The notes under the pieces: generated by a model
What the model saw: only the letters and a program-made list of their open reading frames with translations
Databases searched by the model: none
What the model was told of the DNA's origin: nothing
Assembly (NCBI GenBank): GCA_022072095.1
Contig: JAJVIJ010000010.1
Span: 1 to 36,147, forward strand
Direction of reading: 5' to 3'
DNA length: 36,147 nucleotides
Source: Rhodocyclaceae bacterium
Lineage (GTDB): Bacteria; Pseudomonadota; Gammaproteobacteria; Burkholderiales; Rhodocyclaceae
Shown here: positions 8,171 through 16,353 of the stretch, piece by piece
Numbering within the stretch: the stretch's first letter is position 1
How the letters are laid out: each line of letters begins with the position of its first letter
Translations under genes and position numbers: made by a program

Positions 8171-9604
8171 TCAGCGGCCGCCGTGCGCGCCGGGTTTGCG
8201 CACCCGCACCTCGGTTGGCATGAGCGCATCGCGCTGCCTTGGCATGGCCTGTCCACCCGCCCCCTCGAAGCGGGCCGGTTCCGCCAGCGGGCCGGGGTAT
8301 TCGTAGGCGACCGTGCCCTGCGGATGCCGGTACCAACCCGGATCCCTGTAGTCGCCCGGCTGCTGATCCCGGCGCACCTTGAGCACGGAGAACATGCCGC
8401 CCATTTCCACCGAACCGAACGGCCCCTCGCCGGTCATCATCGGCACGCTGTTGTCCGGAAGCGGCATCTCCATTTCGGTCATGTCGGCCATGCCGCGCTC
8501 GCCCATCACCATGTAGTCCGGGATCAGGTCACCGATCTTTTTTGCGAGACCGCTGTGGTCCACGCCGATCAGCGTCGGCACGTTGTGGCCCATGGCATTC
8601 ATCGTGTGGTGGCTCTTGTGGCAGTGGAACGCCCAATCGCCCTCCTCGTCGGCGACGAACTCGATTTGCCGCATCTGCCCGACGGCGATGTCGGTGGTGA
8701 CCTCGGGCCAGCGCGCAGCGCGGGGCGTCGGCCCACCATCGGTGCCGGTCACGACGAATTCGTGACCGTGCAGATGGATCGGGTGGTTCGTCATGCTCAG
8801 ATTGCCGATGCGAATGCGCACCTTGTCGTTGACGCGCACATTCAGGCTGTCGATGCCGGGGAAGACGCGGCTGTTCCAGCTCCACAGGTTGAAGTCGAGC
8901 ATCGTCATGATCTTCGGTGTATAGCTGCCCGGTTCGATGTCGTAGGCATTGAGCAGGAAGCAGAAATCCCGGTCCACCGGCTCGATGGCCGGATGTCGGT
9001 CCTTGGGGTGGGTGACCCAGAACCCCATCATGCCCATCGCCATCTGGCTCATTTCGTCGGCATGGGGGTGGTACATGAAGGTGCCCGGTCGGCGCGCGAC
9101 GAACTCGTAGACATGGGTTTTTCCGGGGCGGATGGCCGGCTGCGTCAGACCGGCCACGCCGTCCATGCCGTTGGGCAGGCGCTGGCCGTGCCAGTGGATG
9201 CTGGTGTGTTCGGGCAGGCGGTTGCTGACGAAAATGCGCACCCGGTCGCCCTCGACGACCTCGATGGTCGGTCCCGGCGACTGGCCGTTGTAGCCCCACA
9301 GATGCGCCTTGAATCCCGGTGCCATCTCGCGCACCACCGCTTCTGCGACCAGGTGAAATTCCTTGACGCCCTGGTTCATGCGCCAGGGCAGGGTCCAGCC
9401 GTTGAGGGTGACCACCGGCCGGTACGGCCGTCCGCTGTCGGGAACCAGCGGCGGCATGGTCTCCGCACGCGTCTGGATCACCGGCTCGGGCAACGCGGCC
9501 ATGGCCGCTCGGCCGACCGTGCCGGCGGCCACCGCCCCGCCGGCCATGCCGGCAAACCTGACAAAGTCTCGTCGTGAGGTCACCTGGAAATCCTCGACGG
9601 TCAA
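8171..9604 (-). CDS. Tat-exported multicopper oxidase (copper resistance oxidase)
   Basis: This is a 477-residue multicopper oxidase with a twin-arginine signal (TSRRDFVRFAGMAGGAVAAG). The four copper-binding blocks are intact: HWHG at 137-140, HPH at 179-181, HPIHLHGH at 274-281, and HCHKSHHTMNAM with His327, Cys328, His329, His333 and axial Met338. The tail is rich in Met (MGERGMADMTEMEMPLP). In copper-resistance operons such enzymes are thought to oxidise toxic Cu(I) to Cu(II) in the periplasm with O2 as acceptor. The start appears to be a TTG overlapping the stop of the upstream TolC-type gene. A GTG seven codons in (9583) would also keep the Tat signal. It is shorter than PcoA/CopA (about 600 residues) and closer to laccase-like copper oxidases. 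Confidence 0.93.
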   Translation of the reverse strand: MTVEDFQVTSRRDFVRFAGMAGGAVAAGTVGRAAMAALPEPVIQTRAETMPPLVPDSGRPYRPVVTLNGWTLPWRMNQGVKEFHLVAEAVVREMAPGFKAHLWGYNGQSPGPTIEVVEGDRVRIFVSNRLPEHTSIHWHGQRLPNGMDGVAGLTQPAIRPGKTHVYEFVARRPGTFMYHPHADEMSQMAMGMMGFWVTHPKDRHPAIEPVDRDFCFLLNAYDIEPGSYTPKIMTMLDFNLWSWNSRVFPGIDSLNVRVNDKVRIRIGNLSMTNHPIHLHGHEFVVTGTDGGPTPRAARWPEVTTDIAVGQMRQIEFVADEEGDWAFHCHKSHHTMNAMGHNVPTLIGVDHSGLAKKIGDLIPDYMVMGERGMADMTEMEMPLPDNSVPMMTGEGPFGSVEMGGMFSVLKVRRDQQPGDYRDPGWYRHPQGTVAYEYPGPLAEPARFEGAGGQAMPRQRDALMPTEVRVRKPGAHGGR

Positions 9605-11037
9605 TGGCCGGCACGGCCGGCGGACGCCGTGCCAACCGCCATGAATGGCGCCACGTCGGTGGGGCGGCCGATCAGCGTCGCCTGCAATGCGGTATCGGCG
9701 AGCCAGAACTGCTGCTGGGCATCGATGGCCGCCATCACTGCGATGACCTGGTCGCGGGCGTCGGCCAGCAGTTCGAAGACGCCGATCAACATGCCGTTGT
9801 AGCGCAGCTGGTTTTCCTCGGAGATCACCTTGCGCAGCGGCACCACCTCGTCGCGGTAGTGGCGCGCGATGTCATAGGCAATGCGGTAGGCCGCATAGCT
9901 CTCACGCAGGCTGGACCCCGCCTTGCGCACGACGTCTTCGAGCTGGTTGGCCGCAGCCAGCGTGCGCGCGTTCAGCGCGTCGCGCCGCATCGCGCCCCAG
10001 TCGAAAACCGGCAGGTGCACGCCGATCTCGTAACCGCGCGGGTCGCGGCGCGTGCCCGCGGCGTTGTCGAACTTGCTGTCGCGACGCACCGCAAGCTCGA
10101 TGTCCGTATAGCTGAACGGCGTGTCCAGCCCCTGCGCTCTGGCCGAGGACTCCAGCGCGCCCTTGGCGAGGCGGATGTCGAGCCGCCCATGGCTGGCCTG
10201 GGCGCTGACGGCCTCTGGCGCCAGCGCCTGCTGCGGTAGATCGGGCAGCCGCTCGGGCAATGTGAGCCTCCGCGCCTGCGCTTCGCCCAGACCGAGCAGA
10301 CGCACCAGCTCCTCGCGACTGGCCGTGACGCGTTGGTCGGCGATGGCCGTTCGAGTAGCGGCCTCGGCGTAAAAAGCCTGCTCGCGCGCCCGGCTGATGC
10401 GGTTGAAATTCCCCGCCGCCTGCATGCGGCGCGCCAGTTCGGCGCCCGCCTCGGCGCCGGCGGAAACCTGCCGCGCATAGCGCAGGGTCTGCTGCGCGGC
10501 CACCGCGCGCACCCAGGCCTGGCGCACCCTCCTGACCAGATCGACCACTTCGCCGGCGAGCGAAAGCTGTGACCGCTCGATGCGCTGTTTCGCGAGCCCG
10601 TGGCGCACCGGCAGCGTCAGCAGGTCCAGCAGCCCCAGCGACAGCGTCCGTCCGAGCTCCAGCTCGTCGCCATGCGCCAGGCGCTCGAATGCGAAGATCG
10701 GATTCGCAATACGGCCGGCTTGAGCCGCGTCGGCGGCATCCGCCCAGCCACGCGCCAGCAACGCCTGCAGGGACGGGCTGTTGACCAGCGCGAGCCGGAC
10801 GGCCTCGCGCTGACCAAGCGGGGCACCGAGCAGCGCTTGCACCGCCTGCGCGCGCAGGCTCCGCTCGTCGTCCGTGCGCGCCAGGACCACTTGCCCTTCC
10901 GTAAACCGGGCCGTCTCGTCGTTCACCCGACCCATGTTCTGCTCGAGCGTAACGCTCGCACAGCCGGAGAGTGCAGCCAGCATCGCAACCGACGAACCCA
11001 GCCTGCTGCATGACCAGATCGACATCCCCGTCGTCAT
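9601..11037 (-). CDS. TolC-family outer membrane lipoprotein
   Basis: This is an outer-membrane efflux-type protein of 478 residues. The N-terminus [25 protein letters not shown] has a lipobox (LSGC), so it is probably lipid-anchored. The mature protein shows the TolC/OEP pattern of long amphipathic helices: [21 protein letters not shown] early, [25 protein letters not shown] midway, and [52 protein letters not shown] later. The frame extends to 11172, but the ATG at 11037 fits the lipoprotein signal and lies 16 bases after the preceding gene's stop. It is the second TolC-type protein of the cluster. It has no RND partner beside it and instead precedes the multicopper oxidase, so its channel function is less certain than that of cusC. 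Confidence 0.87.
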   Translation of the reverse strand: MTTGMSIWSCSRLGSSVAMLAALSGCASVTLEQNMGRVNDETARFTEGQVVLARTDDERSLRAQAVQALLGAPLGQREAVRLALVNSPSLQALLARGWADAADAAQAGRIANPIFAFERLAHGDELELGRTLSLGLLDLLTLPVRHGLAKQRIERSQLSLAGEVVDLVRRVRQAWVRAVAAQQTLRYARQVSAGAEAGAELARRMQAAGNFNRISRAREQAFYAEAATRTAIADQRVTASREELVRLLGLGEAQARRLTLPERLPDLPQQALAPEAVSAQASHGRLDIRLAKGALESSARAQGLDTPFSYTDIELAVRRDSKFDNAAGTRRDPRGYEIGVHLPVFDWGAMRRDALNARTLAAANQLEDVVRKAGSSLRESYAAYRIAYDIARHYRDEVVPLRKVISEENQLRYNGMLIGVFELLADARDQVIAVMAAIDAQQQFWLADTALQATLIGRPTDVAPFMAVGTASAGRAGH

Positions 11038-11053
11038 GCCGGCACCATTCCGA

Positions 11054-11476
11054 TCATCGATCGCCGGAACCGAGCCGGGGCGCCCGAGGAGTCGCTTGCC
11101 CCTCCTCATGCGGCGAACCGGGCGCAGCCCGGCCCCGGTCTTGCGTACCCCCATGGTGGCCCGCATGCGCATCGGCGGCCGCCGGCTTCACTTCGGCCGG
11201 ATCGGCCATCGTTTCCCTGGCGTACGCGCGCCAGCCACCGATGCGTCCCACACGCTCATTGGCTTCACGCCAGGATTCCACGGGCTGTTCGTCGTAAGCC
11301 CGGTAGCCGCTCAGCGGCGATGTGTACTGCAACTCGACAGGCCAGGCGGCCGCTGGCGGCGCGACCGCATACAGCGCAAGAAACCCCCAGGCAAAAACCC
11401 CGGCATACTTCGCGCCGGCAGCATGGCCTCGATGGTCGGGTGGCATGGCGAGCTCGCGCCGGATCACGGATTTCAT
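11054..11476 (-). CDS. Small exported or membrane protein of unknown function, first gene of copper operon
   Basis: I do not recognise a named family. The 140 residues start with a hydrophobic signal or anchor ([23 protein letters not shown]). A compact block follows ([36 protein letters not shown]), and the tail is polar, with His ([10 protein letters not shown]) and Pro/Arg. The block with conserved-looking Tyr, Trp and Arg residues is similar to what I recall of short unannotated genes preceding TolC/multicopper-oxidase pairs, so it may be a conserved copper-cluster component. The start may be the ATG at 11476 or the one ten codons later, which follows GAGCTC. It is the promoter-proximal gene, divergent from cusR, and ends 16 bases before the lipoprotein gene. 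Confidence 0.65.
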   Translation of the reverse strand: MKSVIRRELAMPPDHRGHAAGAKYAGVFAWGFLALYAVAPPAAAWPVELQYTSPLSGYRAYDEQPVESWREANERVGRIGGWRAYARETMADPAEVKPAAADAHAGHHGGTQDRGRAAPGSPHEEGQATPRAPRLGSGDR

Positions 11477-11520
11477 GGCAGCGATTGTGAAATGCCCTTG
11501 CTGTCAACAAGCTGTGCGGC

Positions 11521-11540
11521 CGATTACATCTTTGTTATCG
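11521..11540. promoter_or_regulatory. Putative CopR/CusR operator (copper box)
   Basis: The sequence CGATTACATCTTTGTTATCG is an imperfect palindrome: the half CGATtACA is mirrored by TTGTtATCG. It matches the general form ATTACAnnTTTGTAAT known for CopR/CusR-type response regulators. It sits in the 126-base gap between the two divergent transcription units, about 45 bases from the first minus-strand gene and 62 bases from cusR. It could control both directions. Assignment is by pattern, and no promoter elements around it are clear-cut. Confidence 0.6.
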
Positions 11541-11602
11541 ACCTGCCGGGCGCGCCGAACCCCGTCAGACTCGGTGACCATGGCATGGCGCGGAGCGCAC
11601 CC

Positions 11603-12286
11603 GTGAAGATTCTGATCATCGAAGACGAGCCCAAGACCGGTGCCTACCTGCGCCAGGGGCTGTGCGAGGCCGGGTTCAATGTCGACCTTGCCCGCGACGG
11701 CCGCGACGGCCTGTATCTGGCTTCACAGGGCGGCTACGACCTGCTCATCCTGGACGTGATGTTGCCGGGCCTGGACGGCTGGCAGGTGCTCCGCGCCGTG
11801 CGCAAGCAGGGGCTGACGATGCCGGTGCTGTTCCTGAGCGCGCGCGATCAGGTCGAAGACCGGGTCAAGGGGCTGGAGTCGGGCGCGGACGACTACCTGG
11901 TGAAACCGTTTTCGTTCGCCGAGCTGCTGGCGCGGGTGCGCAGTATCTTGCGCCGCGGCCGCGGCGGGACCGACAGCACGACGCTGCGCGTCGCCGACCT
12001 GGAGCTGGATCTACTGCGCCGCCGTGTCGCACGTGGCGGCCGCCGCATCGATCTGACCGCGAAGGAGTTTGGCCTGCTGGAACTGCTGATGCGCCGGCAC
12101 GGCGAGGTGCTCCCCAGATCGCTGATCGCCTCCCAGGTCTGGGACATGAATTTCGACAGCGACACCAATGTCATCGAGGTGGCGATGCGGCGCCTGCGCG
12201 TCAAGGTCGACGAGGGCTTCGAGGTCAAACTGATCCAGACCGTGCGCGGCATGGGCTATGTGCTGGACGAGCCGGACGCCCACTGA
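11603..12286 (+). CDS. cusR: CusR/CopR-type copper-responsive response regulator
   Basis: This is an OmpR/PhoB-family DNA-binding response regulator of 227 residues, the same length as E. coli CusR. The receiver domain shows IIEDEP (acidic pocket), phospho-acceptor Asp51 in [14 protein letters not shown] and the Lys switch in [17 protein letters not shown]. The C-terminal winged helix has the usual [31 protein letters not shown] and VRGMGYVL. I chose the GTG at 11603 (GGAG 7 bases upstream, [10 protein letters not shown] start). An ATG at 11585 is in frame and possible. It is divergent from the copper operon and abuts cusS. It most likely activates the operon through the palindrome upstream when Cu(I) or Ag(I) is sensed. 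Confidence 0.93.
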   Translation: MKILIIEDEPKTGAYLRQGLCEAGFNVDLARDGRDGLYLASQGGYDLLILDVMLPGLDGWQVLRAVRKQGLTMPVLFLSARDQVEDRVKGLESGADDYLVKPFSFAELLARVRSILRRGRGGTDSTTLRVADLELDLLRRRVARGGRRIDLTAKEFGLLELLMRRHGEVLPRSLIASQVWDMNFDSDTNVIEVAMRRLRVKVDEGFEVKLIQTVRGMGYVLDEPDAH

Positions 12287-13717
12287 ATGCGGCGCCCGCT
12301 ATCGCTCACCGGCCGCCTGACCCTGTTCTTCACCGTGGCGGCAGCGCTCGTCGTCGCCGGCCTGGCGGCGTGGGTGATGATGGCAACCGAACGGCATTTC
12401 ATCGAACTGGATCGGGTCTCGCTGCAGGACAAGCAGCGCCTGATCTCGGACATTCTGGCCGATGCCGAATCGGCCGAGGATGGCCGCCGGCGGCTGCACG
12501 AAGCCCTGAGCCACCACCATGGACTGTTCATCGCGATCGGCGATGCACACGGCGCGGTGTTCTTTCAGTCTCCCGGGTTTCGCCCGCCGCGCCGGGCATC
12601 GGCCTCGCCGTCCGCGTCTCCTGACACCGACCCCATGCATTCGTTGCGACACTGGCGTGATGGCGAACAGGCGTTTCGCGGCCTGAGTTTTCAGGCGACC
12701 CCGGCCTTCGCTGCCGCATCCAGGTTCGATGTGCTGATCGCGATGGACATCGCGCACCACACGCAGTTCATGCAGGACCTCGGGCGCAGCCTGCTGCTGT
12801 ATGCCGCGACCGCGGTCGCTCTCTGTGGCCTGCTGAGCTGGCTGGCCGCCCATCGCGCGCTCGCACCCTTGCGCACCATGAGATCCAGGGCCGCGATCGT
12901 CACCAGCCAGCAACTCGACGAGCGCATGCCGGTCGCGGCGGTCCCGGCCGAAATGGCCGATCTCGCGGAGGCTCTGAACGGCATGCTGGACCGCTTGCAG
13001 GACGCGCTCAGGCGCTTGTCCGAGTTTTCGTCGGATCTGGCGCACGAACTGCGCACGCCGCTGAGCAATCTGATGATGCAGACCCAGGTGGCCCTGTCGG
13101 CCCGGCGCGGCGCCGACGACTACCGCGACATTCTCGCCTCCAACGCCGAGGAGCTGCAGCGTCTGGCGCGCATGGTGTCCGACATGCTGTTTCTGGCCAA
13201 GACCGAGCGTGCACTCGACCTGCCGCATCGCGAGCGCTTTTCGGCCGCCACGGAAGTGTGCGCGTTGATCGAGTTTTACGAAGTGCTGGCCGACGAAAAG
13301 CATATCGCGCTCAACCATGTCGGCGAGGGCGAGGTTTTCGGCGATCGCTTGATGTTTCGACGCGCGGTGAGCAACCTGTTGTCCAATGCGCTGGCGCACA
13401 CCGGCGAGCACGGCGAGATCACGATCACGATCAACCGCTGCGCACAGACCACCCGCGTGGTCGTCGAAAATACCGGGGAGGACATCGACCCGCACATCCT
13501 GCCGCGCCTGTTCGACCGCTTCTATCGTGCCGATCCGTCGCGCGCTCACCCGGGCAGCGACGGCGCCGGTCTGGGTCTGGCCATTGTCCGCGCCATCGTC
13601 GAGGCGCACGGCGGCACGATCGAGACCGAGTCGGGCGGGGGACGGACGCGCTTTGGCCTTTGCTTCCCGGCCGTACCGCAGATCACCCCCGGCCAGCGTC
13701 AGCCCGCGCGACCCTGA
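12287..13717 (+). CDS. cusS: CusS-type heavy-metal sensor histidine kinase
   Basis: This is a 476-residue inner-membrane sensor kinase. Transmembrane segments lie at about 10-32 and 168-188 and enclose a periplasmic domain of some 135 residues containing His-rich [14 protein letters not shown] linker follows, then the H-box ([19 protein letters not shown], His253), the N-box ([17 protein letters not shown]) and the ATP lid ([21 protein letters not shown]). The architecture is that of CusS/CopS/SilS kinases, which sense periplasmic Cu(I)/Ag(I) and phosphorylate the partner regulator. The ATG follows the cusR stop directly (TGAATG). The last 19 bases overlap the convergent gpmA gene. Confidence 0.92.
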   Translation: MRRPLSLTGRLTLFFTVAAALVVAGLAAWVMMATERHFIELDRVSLQDKQRLISDILADAESAEDGRRRLHEALSHHHGLFIAIGDAHGAVFFQSPGFRPPRRASASPSASPDTDPMHSLRHWRDGEQAFRGLSFQATPAFAAASRFDVLIAMDIAHHTQFMQDLGRSLLLYAATAVALCGLLSWLAAHRALAPLRTMRSRAAIVTSQQLDERMPVAAVPAEMADLAEALNGMLDRLQDALRRLSEFSSDLAHELRTPLSNLMMQTQVALSARRGADDYRDILASNAEELQRLARMVSDMLFLAKTERALDLPHRERFSAATEVCALIEFYEVLADEKHIALNHVGEGEVFGDRLMFRRAVSNLLSNALAHTGEHGEITITINRCAQTTRVVVENTGEDIDPHILPRLFDRFYRADPSRAHPGSDGAGLGLAIVRAIVEAHGGTIETESGGGRTRFGLCFPAVPQITPGQRQPARP

Positions 13718-14454
13718 TTCGCGACCGCGGCCATGGCGGCCTGGATGGCCGCCGGATCACCCAGGTAATAGCTGCGGATCGTCCGGAATGCCCCGCCGAC
13801 CTCGTCCAGCTCATAGACCAGCGGCTGGGCAGTGGGGATGTTCAGCTCGACGATGTCCTGATCCGAGATGTCGTCCAGGTATTTGACGAGGGCACGCAGG
13901 CTGTTCCCGTGCGCGGCCACCAGCACCCGCTTGCCGGCGCGGATCGCGGGTGCGATCGCCTCATGCCAGTAGGGCAGGAAGCGTGCGACCGTATCCTTCA
14001 GGCATTCCGTGCGCGGGTAGCCGCCGGCCGGAATGTCCGCGTAACGCGGATCGTCGGGCTGAAATCGCGGATCGCTCGTGTCCAGCGGCGGTGGCGCGAT
14101 ATCGTAGGCGCGCCGCCAGATCTTGACCTGGGCTTCACCATGCACAGCGGCCGTCTCGGCCTTGTTCAGCCCCTGCAGCGCGCCGTAGTGGCGCTCGTTC
14201 AGCCGCCAGGAATGATGGATCGGTATCCACATCTGGTCCAGCTCTTCCAGCGTCAGCCAGAGTGTCTTGATCGCACGACGCAATACCGAGGTATGGGCGA
14301 GATCGAAGCCATAGCCCTTTTCGCACAACAGTCGCCCAGCCGCCCGGGCCTCGGCGATGCCCTTTTCGGTCAGATCGACATCCGTCCATCCGGTGAATCG
14401 GTTTTCCTGGTTCCAGGCCGATTCTCCATGCCTGAGCAATACGATGCGGTACAT
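13699..14454 (-). CDS. gpmA: 2,3-bisphosphoglycerate-dependent phosphoglycerate mutase
   Basis: This glycolytic and gluconeogenic enzyme interconverts 3- and 2-phosphoglycerate in the cytoplasm. The 251 residues match the usual GpmA length. The phosphohistidine motif [18 protein letters not shown] is at the start (His9). [17 protein letters not shown] and [17 protein letters not shown] supply the remaining catalytic residues. The frame is open back to 14493, but the ATG at 14454 gives the canonical N-terminus ([10 protein letters not shown]) and follows GGAAATGGAAAC. The gene stands alone on the minus strand between cusS, whose 3' end it overlaps by 19 bases, and the divergent rhodanese gene. 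Confidence 0.96.
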   Translation of the reverse strand: MYRIVLLRHGESAWNQENRFTGWTDVDLTEKGIAEARAAGRLLCEKGYGFDLAHTSVLRRAIKTLWLTLEELDQMWIPIHHSWRLNERHYGALQGLNKAETAAVHGEAQVKIWRRAYDIAPPPLDTSDPRFQPDDPRYADIPAGGYPRTECLKDTVARFLPYWHEAIAPAIRAGKRVLVAAHGNSLRALVKYLDDISDQDIVELNIPTAQPLVYELDEVGGAFRTIRSYYLGDPAAIQAAMAAVANQGRAG

Positions 14455-14509
14455 GTTTCCATTTCCGGTTGATAGTTCAGTCTCGTCGGCCATCTGGCCG
14501 GCACAGTCC

Positions 14510-14539
14510 GCCCGGCCGGGCCGGGCGGGACCGTATAAT
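14510..14539 (+). promoter_or_regulatory. Possible promoter of the rhodanese-grxC-secB-gpsA genes with GC palindrome
   Basis: A perfect -10 hexamer (TATAAT, 14534-14539) lies about 70 bases before the rhodanese start. No good -35 hexamer is at the expected distance. A perfect inverted repeat, GCCCGGCC-G-GGCCGGGC (14510-14526), occupies that position instead. The TATAAT supports a promoter. The palindrome could be an operator or simply a GC-rich hairpin. Confidence 0.4.
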
Positions 14540-14607
14540 AGCCGCCGATTCCCGATTTGGACCCCGTGCCGCGAACGCCATGCCGGCGACGCGAGCGCCT
14601 ACGCACG

Positions 14608-15036
14608 ATGAAACTCGATCAACTCAACCAGTTCATTCAACACAACATCGTATGGGTCGCGCTGGCGCTGATCAGCGGCACCATGCTGCTGTGGCCGATG
14701 TTGCGGCGCGGCGCCCGCAGCGATGGCCTGACTCCGGGCCAGGCCACCATGCTGATGAACCGAGAGGAGGCGCTCGTCCTCGATGTGCGCGCGCAAGCGG
14801 AATGGGACAAGGGCCATATCCCGAATGCCCGCCACCTGCCGCTCGACGAGCTCGACCAACGCATGCAGGACCTCGCCAAGTTCAAGAGCCGGCCGCTGAT
14901 CATCAGTTGCGCCGGCGGGCAGCGTGCCGGCAGCGCCGGCGCGCGTCTGAAGAAGGCCGGCTTCGAGAAGGTGTACGTCCTGGAAGGCGGCGTGTCGGCC
15001 TGGGAACAGGCCGGCTTGCCGCTGGCGAAGAAGTAG
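14608..15036 (+). CDS. Membrane-anchored rhodanese-like sulfurtransferase
   Basis: The 142-residue protein has one N-terminal transmembrane helix (NIVWVALALISGTMLLWPML, about residues 13-32) and a single rhodanese domain. The domain has LVLDVRAQAEWDKGHIPNARHLPLDEL, and Cys101 is the active-site cysteine in the loop CAGGQRAGSA, so it is probably catalytically competent. Single-domain rhodaneses move sulfane sulphur from a persulfide to an acceptor. The acceptor here is unknown. The frame continues upstream to 14557, but the ATG at 14608 (MKLDQLNQFI) matches the usual start of this family. It is followed 14 bases later by glutaredoxin 3 and then secB, a common gammaproteobacterial order (YibN-GrxC-SecB-GpsA). 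Confidence 0.88.
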   Translation: MKLDQLNQFIQHNIVWVALALISGTMLLWPMLRRGARSDGLTPGQATMLMNREEALVLDVRAQAEWDKGHIPNARHLPLDELDQRMQDLAKFKSRPLIISCAGGQRAGSAGARLKKAGFEKVYVLEGGVSAWEQAGLPLAKK

Positions 15037-15050
15037 CGCGGGCAACGAAC

Positions 15051-15317
15051 GTGGCCAAGGTTCGCCTCTACGCCACCGCGGTCTGCCCTTACTGCGTTCG
15101 CGCCGAACAGTTGCTGCGCGCCCGAGGTGCCAGCGAAATCGAGAAGGTCCGCGTGGACCTGCAAGCGGAACGGCGCGAAGAAATGGTCCGGCTCACCGGA
15201 CGACGGACCGTGCCGCAGATTTTCATCGGCGCGCAGCATATCGGTGGTTATGATGACCTGGCCGCACTGGACCGCGCGGGCGGGCTCGTGCCGTTGCTGC
15301 AAGCTGCCCAGGACTGA
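15051..15317 (+). CDS. grxC: Glutaredoxin 3
   Basis: This is an 88-residue cytoplasmic thiol-disulfide oxidoreductase. The thioredoxin-fold start KVRLYATAVCPYCVRAEQLL carries the CPYC active site (residues 12-15). RRTVPQIFIGAQHIGGYDDLAALDRAG gives the cis-proline (TVP) and the glutathione-binding GGYDD motif. It uses glutathione to reduce disulfides and mixed disulfides. The start codon is a GTG. No ATG is available before the active site, and the frame open further upstream (from 14469) is a shadow of the rhodanese gene. It lies between the rhodanese gene and secB. Confidence 0.95.
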   Translation: MAKVRLYATAVCPYCVRAEQLLRARGASEIEKVRVDLQAERREEMVRLTGRRTVPQIFIGAQHIGGYDDLAALDRAGGLVPLLQAAQD

Positions 15318-15326
15318 GCCCGCCCG

Positions 15327-15360
15327 TTTCCTTTTCTCCTTTCCTTCCTCTCTTTTTTTC
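15327..15360 (+). other. 34-base uninterrupted polypyrimidine tract upstream of secB
   Basis: From 15327 to 15360 every base is C or T, ending in seven T's and a C, just before the secB start at 15372. It has no hairpin in front of it that would make it a classical terminator. It would form an unstructured pyrimidine-rich leader for secB, which otherwise has only a short AGG upstream of its ATG. Confidence 0.6.
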
Positions 15361-15371
15361 AGGCCATCGCA

Positions 15372-15827
15372 ATGACCCAACCGGCGCCGACCAACCAGCC
15401 CGTATTCAACATCGAGAAGATCTACGTCAAGGATCTGTCGCTCGAGATCCCGAACGCGCCACAGATTTTCCTGTCCCGCGAGCAACCCGAAATGCAGGTG
15501 CAGTTGCACACCGAGGGCGGCGAGATGGGCGAGGGCCTGTACCACGTATCGCTGACCGTGACGGTGACCGCCAAGGTTGCAGACAAGACGCTCTTTCTGG
15601 TCGAGGCCGCTCAGGCCGGGATTTTCCGGATCGCCAACGTGCCGGAAGAAGACATGGCCCCCATCATGGGCATGGGCTGCCCGAACATCCTGTTTCCATA
15701 TGTGCGCGAAACGATCTCCGATGTCGTCACCCGCGCCGGCTTCCCGCCGCTGCTGCTCGCTCCGGTGAATTTCGAACTGCTCTACCAGCAGCGTGCGCAA
15801 GCCCAGGCTGGGGGTGCAACGGCCTAG
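15372..15827 (+). CDS. secB: Protein-export chaperone SecB
   Basis: This cytoplasmic tetrameric chaperone keeps preproteins unfolded and hands them to SecA. The 151 residues are colinear with known SecB: FNIEKIYVKDLSLEIPNAPQIFL at the start, YHVSLTVTVTAKVADKTLFLVEAAQAGIF in the core, and IMGMGCPNILFPYVRETISDVVTRAGFPPLLLAPVNFELLY, the most conserved stretch. The start ATG at 15372 follows the pyrimidine tract. The C-terminal tail (QQRAQAQAGGATA) is short and Ala/Gln-rich. It lies in the conserved order grxC-secB-(SH3 protein)-gpsA. Confidence 0.97.
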   Translation: MTQPAPTNQPVFNIEKIYVKDLSLEIPNAPQIFLSREQPEMQVQLHTEGGEMGEGLYHVSLTVTVTAKVADKTLFLVEAAQAGIFRIANVPEEDMAPIMGMGCPNILFPYVRETISDVVTRAGFPPLLLAPVNFELLYQQRAQAQAGGATA

Positions 15828-15837
15828 GTCGCTGCCA

Positions 15838-16353
15838 ATGGGCGCCCATTCTTCGCACCGGAGTCAGGAGCGCCGTTGGCCGCTCTCCCGCGTCCAGGGC
15901 ACCGCGCTGGGCTTTGCGCTCGCACTGTTCGCGGGCAGCCCGCTCGCGGCCGACTACCGCAGCGCGACCGAGGCGGCCATCCTCTACGATGGCCCGACGA
16001 CCGCATCCCGCCCGGTGCTCATCCTGCTGGCCGGTACCCCGGTGGAGTTGATCGTCGGCCAGGCGGGCTGGAGCAAGATCCGGATCGCGGAAGGCAAGCT
16101 GCTCTGGATCGAGTCACGGCGCCTGAGCGAACGACGCAACCTGATCGTGACCGCCGCAGCCACCGAGATTCGCGCGCTACCGGGCGGCGAGGCCACGGCC
16201 ACCACGATCGCGGCGGCGCCACTCGCCTTCCGTGCCGAGCAGGGCGTGCTGCTCGAACGACTGAGCGACCCGGCGCCGAGCGGATGGGTGAAGGTGCGTC
16301 ACCGGGATGGTGAAACCGGCTTCGTGCGCATGCAGCAGGTCTGGGGCTACTGA
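15838..16353 (+). CDS. Exported SH3-domain protein
   Basis: This 171-residue protein has a signal peptide (VQGTALGFALALFAGSPLAADY) and two bacterial SH3-like repeats. The first is ATEAAILYDGPTTASRPVLILLAGTPVELIVGQAGWSKIRIAEGKLLWIESRRL. The second, RNLIVTAAATEIRALPGGEATATTIAAAPLAFRAEQGVLLERL...GWVKVRHRDGETGFVRMQQVWGY, ends with the typical G-W-V/K-V..DG..GFV pattern. Such domains often bind peptidoglycan or mediate protein contacts in the periplasm. No specific role is known here. The ATG at 15838 is preferred over 15793, which lies inside secB, but neither has a clear ribosome-binding site. Its stop overlaps the gpsA start by one base (TGATG). Confidence 0.78.
   Translation: MGAHSSHRSQERRWPLSRVQGTALGFALALFAGSPLAADYRSATEAAILYDGPTTASRPVLILLAGTPVELIVGQAGWSKIRIAEGKLLWIESRRLSERRNLIVTAAATEIRALPGGEATATTIAAAPLAFRAEQGVLLERLSDPAPSGWVKVRHRDGETGFVRMQQVWGY

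Noticed and set aside
14469-15050. Upstream extension of the glutaredoxin frame
   Set aside because: The extra residues are Arg/Ala/Pro-rich and overlap the rhodanese gene in another frame. The glutaredoxin fold begins at the GTG at 15051.
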